Below, piece after piece: positions 59,901 through 64,000 of a DNA stretch of 64,000 nucleotides. Position 1 is the stretch's first letter. Each line of letters starts with the position of its first letter. The translations under genes were made by a program, and so were the position numbers. Below the pieces are notes generated by a model. It was not told the DNA's origin, did no database searches, and saw only the letters and a program-made list of their open reading frames with translations. Source of the stretch: Tubiluchus corallicola (taxonomy: Eukaryota > Priapulida > Priapulimorpha > Priapulimorphida > Tubiluchidae); the NCBI GenBank assembly GCA_030141605.1, contig JAQGDQ010000160.1, forward strand, positions 408,904 through 472,903. Direction: 5' to 3'.

Positions 59901-62656
59901 GACTGTGATACAAAATATAGAAGTGCAGGACCAGTTTAGTGAAGTGCGTGATGATTACAGTAAAAACAGACCAAATTTTGTTGAGCCTCTTGATCATTCT
60001 AGAGATGGCTCTATCCAAGTTGAGGATATGGCACACAAGTCACAGAACTCTAGAAAACTTGCAGTGAGACGACATAAATTAGAGCCCTGTGAAAATTCTG
60101 TAAATGGTGCTACTAAATCAACTGTTGATCACCAGAAAATCAATAAAAGATCTTCTGTTGGAAGTGCATTTAGCAGTAGCTTTTCTTCTCTTGATTCTTG
60201 CACGAGTGGCCGCAGTTCTAGCATGGTAAAATTTGTTGACAACTTTGCCAATATGAGGACTTTTAGCAAATGTTCTGCTAGCGATAGTGCTTTATGTGCG
60301 GATTCTCAGAAATCATGCTGCAAAAATGACTTGGTAAATGTATGTGTGTACGTTTGCGAAGTGGAGCGGACATTGTTGGTTTTGCTGACTGAGCTACATA
60401 TTTGCCAACGACCAGAAGAGATCATAAATGATTTGGTAGGTGCTAAATGATAACATTAATAATAATAAAGATGTTAATAATAATAGTGATGATGATGACG
60501 ATGACAGTGATGATGAAGGTGATGATGATGATTGATGATGACGTCGATGATGATCATTAGCACCAATCATATCCTCTACCTAAGATAACATTCTTAGTTT
60601 CCTTAAGTAAGCTGCTAAGCTATAAGAATGAAGGGATTAATGAGTCCAAAACTGGTAAAGGTTAATTCCTGAATCCTGGCAGATATGGCTTTGGTTTTCT
60701 TTAACATACATCTACTATGAATGGAAAAAGTATTAGAATTGATGCTCATGAATAGGGGATGCAGTAGCACAGATGTTTGAGACTAAGTATCCTTATTATT
60801 CAGTAGAAACTTCTGTATCTGAATTCGTCTTCACCTATTACTCCACTCAAATTTAGTGTTTTACCTTTTTATCTCCACAATTTACTCATCGCAACTACAA
60901 TGGAACAACACTAAATTTTGCAAATATAAAGCACAATGATGTTACAATGCCCCAGGTGCTCTAGATACACCACAAGCTCTAGATACACCACTGTTTCAAT
61001 CATTGCATTTTGTTCACTGTTAGGAAATAGGCAATGGTAAATATCAGGAAGCAAATATTTAAAAATGTATTATTAGAGATTTATAGTCAGAAGGCCACTG
61101 TAGCTCTGATATCACATAACAAAATGAAACTTTAAGATTTAAAATTAATGTTTTTATTAAAGTTATTGCTACTTGGTAAGCCATTTGCAGGTAATCATAA
61201 AAGGGCACCAAAGAAATACTAAACCATTCCTGGGATTAAAGAAGTATTTTTGCAAAGTAAAACTTAATTAGAAAACTTCAAAACTGTCTACGTCCAGCAT
61301 TATGGCCTAACTTTTCTACTGATTTCACTATGAAGATAGGAACATAGTAATGTTTATTACGTAGTTGTTTACCCAGTATTTAGGCTCTCAACATGCTTTC
61401 AGTAATATTATAATATATTAGTAGTAATTGCTTTCCATTCTCCGGTAGTATTTTTTGTGGATTTTCTAAAATTAAGTACAGTGTACCTATGGGCATTGTC
61501 ATACATGATATTTTTATCGTTTTATCAAATATCACTTCGTGCATCCTCAGCCCAACTTTTTAAAGAAGTACTAATAAATTTACTTAGTAACTAAATAGTT
61601 AAAGGAGCTTATCTTTACATTTCTTCCATTTGATGTTATTATTAAAGATTACTTTTTTTGCAGTATGAGTTTGCAACAGAGACACTCCAAGATTTAAACA
61701 GGCAACTGAAGCAGACCTTACTCTTAGAAACACCCTCGCTCCATGGGAAGAGCAAAGACTTTTCCTACAGATGGTTAGTTTACAGTGACGAGGAGAAGTC
61801 ACTGGAAGGAGCGCCACTTGAGCCTGTTACTTATGCAGAGCAAGCTTTTTGTGATGAAGCCTTAAAACTGCATGCTGAGTTGCAAAGGAATAAAGATGTT
61901 GTTGAAATTATGCATAGGTAATATTGATATGATAATGTGATATGATGGTGTGTTTTGATATGATAACTTGTGTTTTCTTTTCTTCCCCACACTATATTAC
62001 TTGTATTTTCAACAGATACTTTCTACTACTAGCAAATTAGCTATATAAATTCTATTTGTCTGGATTATCTTCGTCTTCTTACTGTAATTCTTTATCCAGA
62101 ATGGCCATTGGCCTTTTTTGGGGCAATATATGTAAAAAATTCAAGTTTACTAATAATGGATTTGTCACACAGTTATTAATGTTTGTTTTATTAAGAAAAT
62201 AAGTAAAGATGTGAAAAGACTAGACCTAGACCTTGAGGTCTAGAAAACCACCAACTCTTATAACAACTAGACTTATCATCTCTTTGCGATCTTGATCCAT
62301 TCTTCATTTTATTCTATTTCTTCATTGCTAAATCTTAAACTCTAAACATTACTGATAACTGGTAAACCTTCCCAAATGTCTATAGAATGCTGGATAGGTA
62401 GAATTATTGTGGTTGCTCTTTTTAATGCAGAATATCATTTACATTGTATTTTCATCTTTTTCTTCGTAGAAGTACCTTCCAACACATTGTAGTACATCGA
62501 GACGAGGAACAGGAGATTTACTTTTCTCCCAAGTTGGACCATGCGACATTGTCATCTGCACCCATTGCTTCCGATCCAATCCTAAATGCAGAACTTCAGT
62601 CGCTGACAATCCTCAAAGAGGAGCATAATTTATTTCATAGTCACCTGGATCAATAA
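53846..62656 (+). CDS. HPS4: HPS4 orthologue, BLOC-3 complex subunit, 9 coding exons, 970 aa
   Basis: HPS4 pairs with HPS1 to form BLOC-3, the guanine-nucleotide exchange factor for Rab32/Rab38 in biogenesis of lysosome-related organelles. Exons: 53846-53950, 54835-54981, 56069-56176, 56443-56574, 57263-57357, 57817-57886, 58621-60435, 61664-61917, 62470-62656. They sum to 2913 nt, all introns are GT-AG, and frame closes throughout. The N-terminus DVFFMYDNQ followed by FFYPHK matches the first longin domain of human HPS4 (NYFFLYDGSK, YFYPSQ). LCGQLMGLMR matches LCGQIAGVVR, and LLQICQRRPGVLAGSVVFG matches ILQTCQRSPHILAGCILYK, the start of the second longin domain. Residues about 281-780 are an acidic, Ser/Asn/Asp-rich linker without recognisable domains. 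From about 783 to 970, VNVCVYVCEVERTLLVLL and TFQHIVVHRDEEQEIYFSP match the C-terminal longin domain. Somewhat longer than human HPS4 (about 700 aa) because of the linker. The ATG at 53846 is preferred, but the frame stays open upstream to the acceptor at 53792. Confidence 0.93.
54835..54981 (+). CDS. HPS4: HPS4 exon 2
   Basis: Phase 0, 49 codons (36-84): DDQIALCGQLMGLMRMI followed by HTVKYALKQIDNRYIV, matching the DQQELLCGQIAGVVR and KFAIKVDGDYLWV regions of human HPS4. Acceptor TTTGCAG, donor GTAATT. A TA-rich microsatellite lies just upstream. Confidence 0.92.
56069..56176 (+). CDS. HPS4: HPS4 exon 3
   Basis: Phase 0, 36 codons (85-120) of the first longin domain, ending FTFYHCNMENISK (compare FFNFYNGPVSLAY in human). 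Acceptor ATGTAG, donor GTAAAG. Confidence 0.88.
56443..56574 (+). CDS. HPS4: HPS4 exon 4
   Basis: Phase 0, 44 codons (121-164) linking the first and second longin domains. Acceptor TTGCAG, donor GTAAGT. Confidence 0.88.
57263..57357 (+). CDS. HPS4: HPS4 exon 5
   Basis: Codes for AISRVYLQASHLLQICQRRP, then GVLAGSVVFGR (165-195). The CQR-P--LAG core is the best-conserved HPS4 motif in the protein. Acceptor TTTCTAG, donor GTAAGT; the split codon gives Gln196. Confidence 0.93.
57817..57886 (+). CDS. HPS4: HPS4 exon 6
   Basis: Codes for VVCTQFKASVNKKLLLIRP and SQHN (197-219), the second strand pair of longin 2, aligning with LIVSTQLPPSLTAKVLLHR. Acceptor CTTTTAG, donor GTAAGT. Confidence 0.9.
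58621..60435 (+). CDS. HPS4: HPS4 exon 7, 1815-nt exon encoding the disordered linker
   Basis: Codes for residues 220-824 without a break. The first about 60 residues finish the second longin domain (LPARTITTDF, GVRLLSVYLTVDEI). About 500 residues of acidic, Ser/Asn-rich, probably disordered sequence follow. The last about 42 residues (VNVCVYVCEVERTLLVLLTE) open the C-terminal longin domain, equivalent to LYTHCVNGLVLSLLAEE in human HPS4. Acceptor TTTTTCAG, donor GTAGGT. Reading through the donor would add only Val-Gly-Ala-Lys before a stop. Confidence 0.92.
60463..60548 (+). repeat. (GAT)n-rich microsatellite in HPS4 intron 7
   Basis: Imperfect AAT then GAT/GAC trinucleotides beginning about 27 bp after the HPS4 exon 7 donor. 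Confidence 0.9.
61664..61917 (+). CDS. HPS4: HPS4 exon 8
   Basis: Codes for residues 825-908: YEFATETLQDLNRQL, comparable to VYHSSLASLNGLEVHL in human HPS4, then the acidic SDEEKSLEGAPLEPVTYAEQ segment and a helical stretch up to DVVEIMHR. Acceptor TTTTTTTGCAG, donor GTAATA; Arg909 is split across the junction. Confidence 0.92.
62470..62656 (+). CDS. HPS4: HPS4 last exon
   Basis: Codes for the C-terminus to residue 970 and TAA at 62654-62656. STFQHIVVHRDEEQEIYFSP aligns with [20 protein letters not shown] at the end of human HPS4. AATAAA hexamers at 62845-62850 and 63112-63117 are candidate polyadenylation signals. Confidence 0.9.
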
Positions 62657-64000
62657 TTATAAGTTGTGTTTTGGTAGAGTTGTGTGTGAGAGAGCTTGAA
62701 GTGGTATTCCATATGTAAACTATCATCACCAAGTCCTCGCCTCACTTATCAGGCAGTAAGCAAAGTGTGATGTTAAGTCAAATATTGTAACTTAAGTGAA
62801 GTGGTGATTTCAAGCGGTAACAAAACAGAGCTCATTCTTCTTAAAATAAAATGTCGCTAAACAGGGTGTCATTAGCTGAAGACTTACTGCACATACCTTC
62901 TCTATGTACGTTGCACATTTAAAGATTCACCACTTTAGCGTTCATCTTCTCTATTTACGTTTTGCACCTTACGGAAATGAAATTGGTCTTTTTAGATAAT
63001 TCTGTAACTAAAAGTTTCTTTAAAGGTTTAATTTGCTTTTGAAATATACTAATATTTTTTGTGTTTTATGCAAAAAAGCAAAAAGCATAAATTCGTTTAA
63101 AACATTTTTGGAATAAAATCATGTTTCAAATAACTGTGCTTTCTAGATTTACTGTTGTGTGTGCGTGTTACATACACTACTTGCACATCCTGTACTTGCC
63201 AGACAAACCCAAAAAAAGATATTTGGTGGTTGATTTTGCCACTGGCATACATTTTGGTTTGAGGTTGAAAAAATCAAAGCATAGATGATAATGGTACTAG
63301 ATTGTGAATCTTTATGATTATGATTAAGATGACTAAGACTGACTCTTCATGAATTCTTATGAATTCTGAAATTTTGACCACACATTTTTTATTTTTTTGA
63401 AATCTAGGCTTTATTTGCCAATGATTTATTTTAACAAAATTGTGCTTAATATTTTTGCAAAAGCTACATATTTCACAGTTTCTGTCTGGAGTCATAATGT
63501 ATTGATTATAAAATAATAATAATTATGAGAGCTTTGATAAAACACTTAAGTGGCTTTTTAATACAACATGTTGGAATCTCTATTTGTGCAAGGTAAATGA
63601 GTTAAGAACCCAACAAAAACTGCTTTTAGTCGTGCTTGATAAGCTTTTTTTTCGTGGAGATTTCCCACCAAACATCAGGTTATTGCTGTTATACACTGCC
63701 AGTAAACATATTATTTACCATTATAGTTAATCAATGCATGCCACTATTTGTGCTTTTAGGCCACTTAGTGACGTTTTTACGCCACAAAATTCAGAATTTC
63801 GTTTTGACCAAACTGAATATCAAAAGTGGTGAGAAATTCATTTCCAAATCAAACCTTGTGCAACTGTAATCTTTGGGGTCGTTCTATGCTGTTCTTACTA
63901 ATGCAACAATAACACAGATGACATGCTTCCATTCCAAGTTATCTGCTACGTTATCTACAGCATATATGTCTGGAATTGTAAATCAAAATGTAGTGTATTT
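62657..64000. other. HPS4 3' UTR and flank, no further gene seen
   Basis: The untranslated region probably ends near one of the AATAAA hexamers (62845-62850 or 63112-63117). Beyond that I see no exon, RNA gene or repeat of note up to the window end. Confidence 0.5.

Noticed and set aside
1-64000. CRISPR arrays, operons, ribosome binding sites, riboswitches
   Set aside because: The window is spliced eukaryotic nuclear DNA. The tandem arrays are contiguous minisatellites without spacers, so none of these bacterial feature types applies.

Overview
This is AT-rich animal nuclear DNA with spliced genes, large introns, many microsatellites and decayed transposons. GT-AG introns, two metazoan-type genes, several kinds of non-LTR retrotransposon remnant, a TTAA-flanked DNA transposon and tRNA-derived SINE-like repeats suggest an invertebrate, perhaps an early-branching one such as a sponge or cnidarian. 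That placement is inference; nothing in the window fixes the species.

Two protein-coding genes can be reconstructed exon by exon, with every splice phase closing. (1) On the minus strand, 46181 down to 22974, is the catalytic gamma subunit of phosphorylase kinase (PHKG): 14 coding exons, 418 aa, a complete kinase domain and the C-terminal autoinhibitory/calmodulin-binding region. (2) On the plus strand, 53846 to 62656, is an HPS4 orthologue: 9 coding exons, 970 aa. HPS4 is a BLOC-3 subunit, and BLOC-3 is the Rab32/Rab38 exchange factor for lysosome-related organelles. The genes are divergent, with about 7.7 kb between start codons, and have no obvious functional link.

Layout: 1-9.5 kb, no recognisable gene. 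9.58-10.17 kb, a 30-bp minisatellite. 11.77-11.9 kb, tetranucleotide microsatellites. 17.4-19.6 kb, remnants of two different non-LTR retrotransposons. 19.8-20.0 kb, a tRNA-derived SINE-like repeat. 23-46 kb, PHKG; its introns hold a 3.2-kb TTAA-flanked transposon (25683-28928) with a nested LINE relic and an unexplained membrane-protein-like reading frame, a decayed copy of exon 9, a tandem duplication covering part of exon 5, and a repeat-rich first intron. 46.2-53.8 kb, intergenic, with a roughly 1-kb imperfect inverted repeat (50480-51547) and a tiny Ty3/gypsy fossil. 53.8-62.7 kb, HPS4, with one 1815-nt exon encoding a long disordered linker. The rest to 64 kb shows nothing recognisable.

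The strongest candidates for something undescribed are the transposon with its membrane-protein-like cargo, the large hairpin upstream of HPS4, the decapeptide-encoding minisatellite whose units each carry a splice-donor consensus, and the exon-scale duplications inside PHKG.
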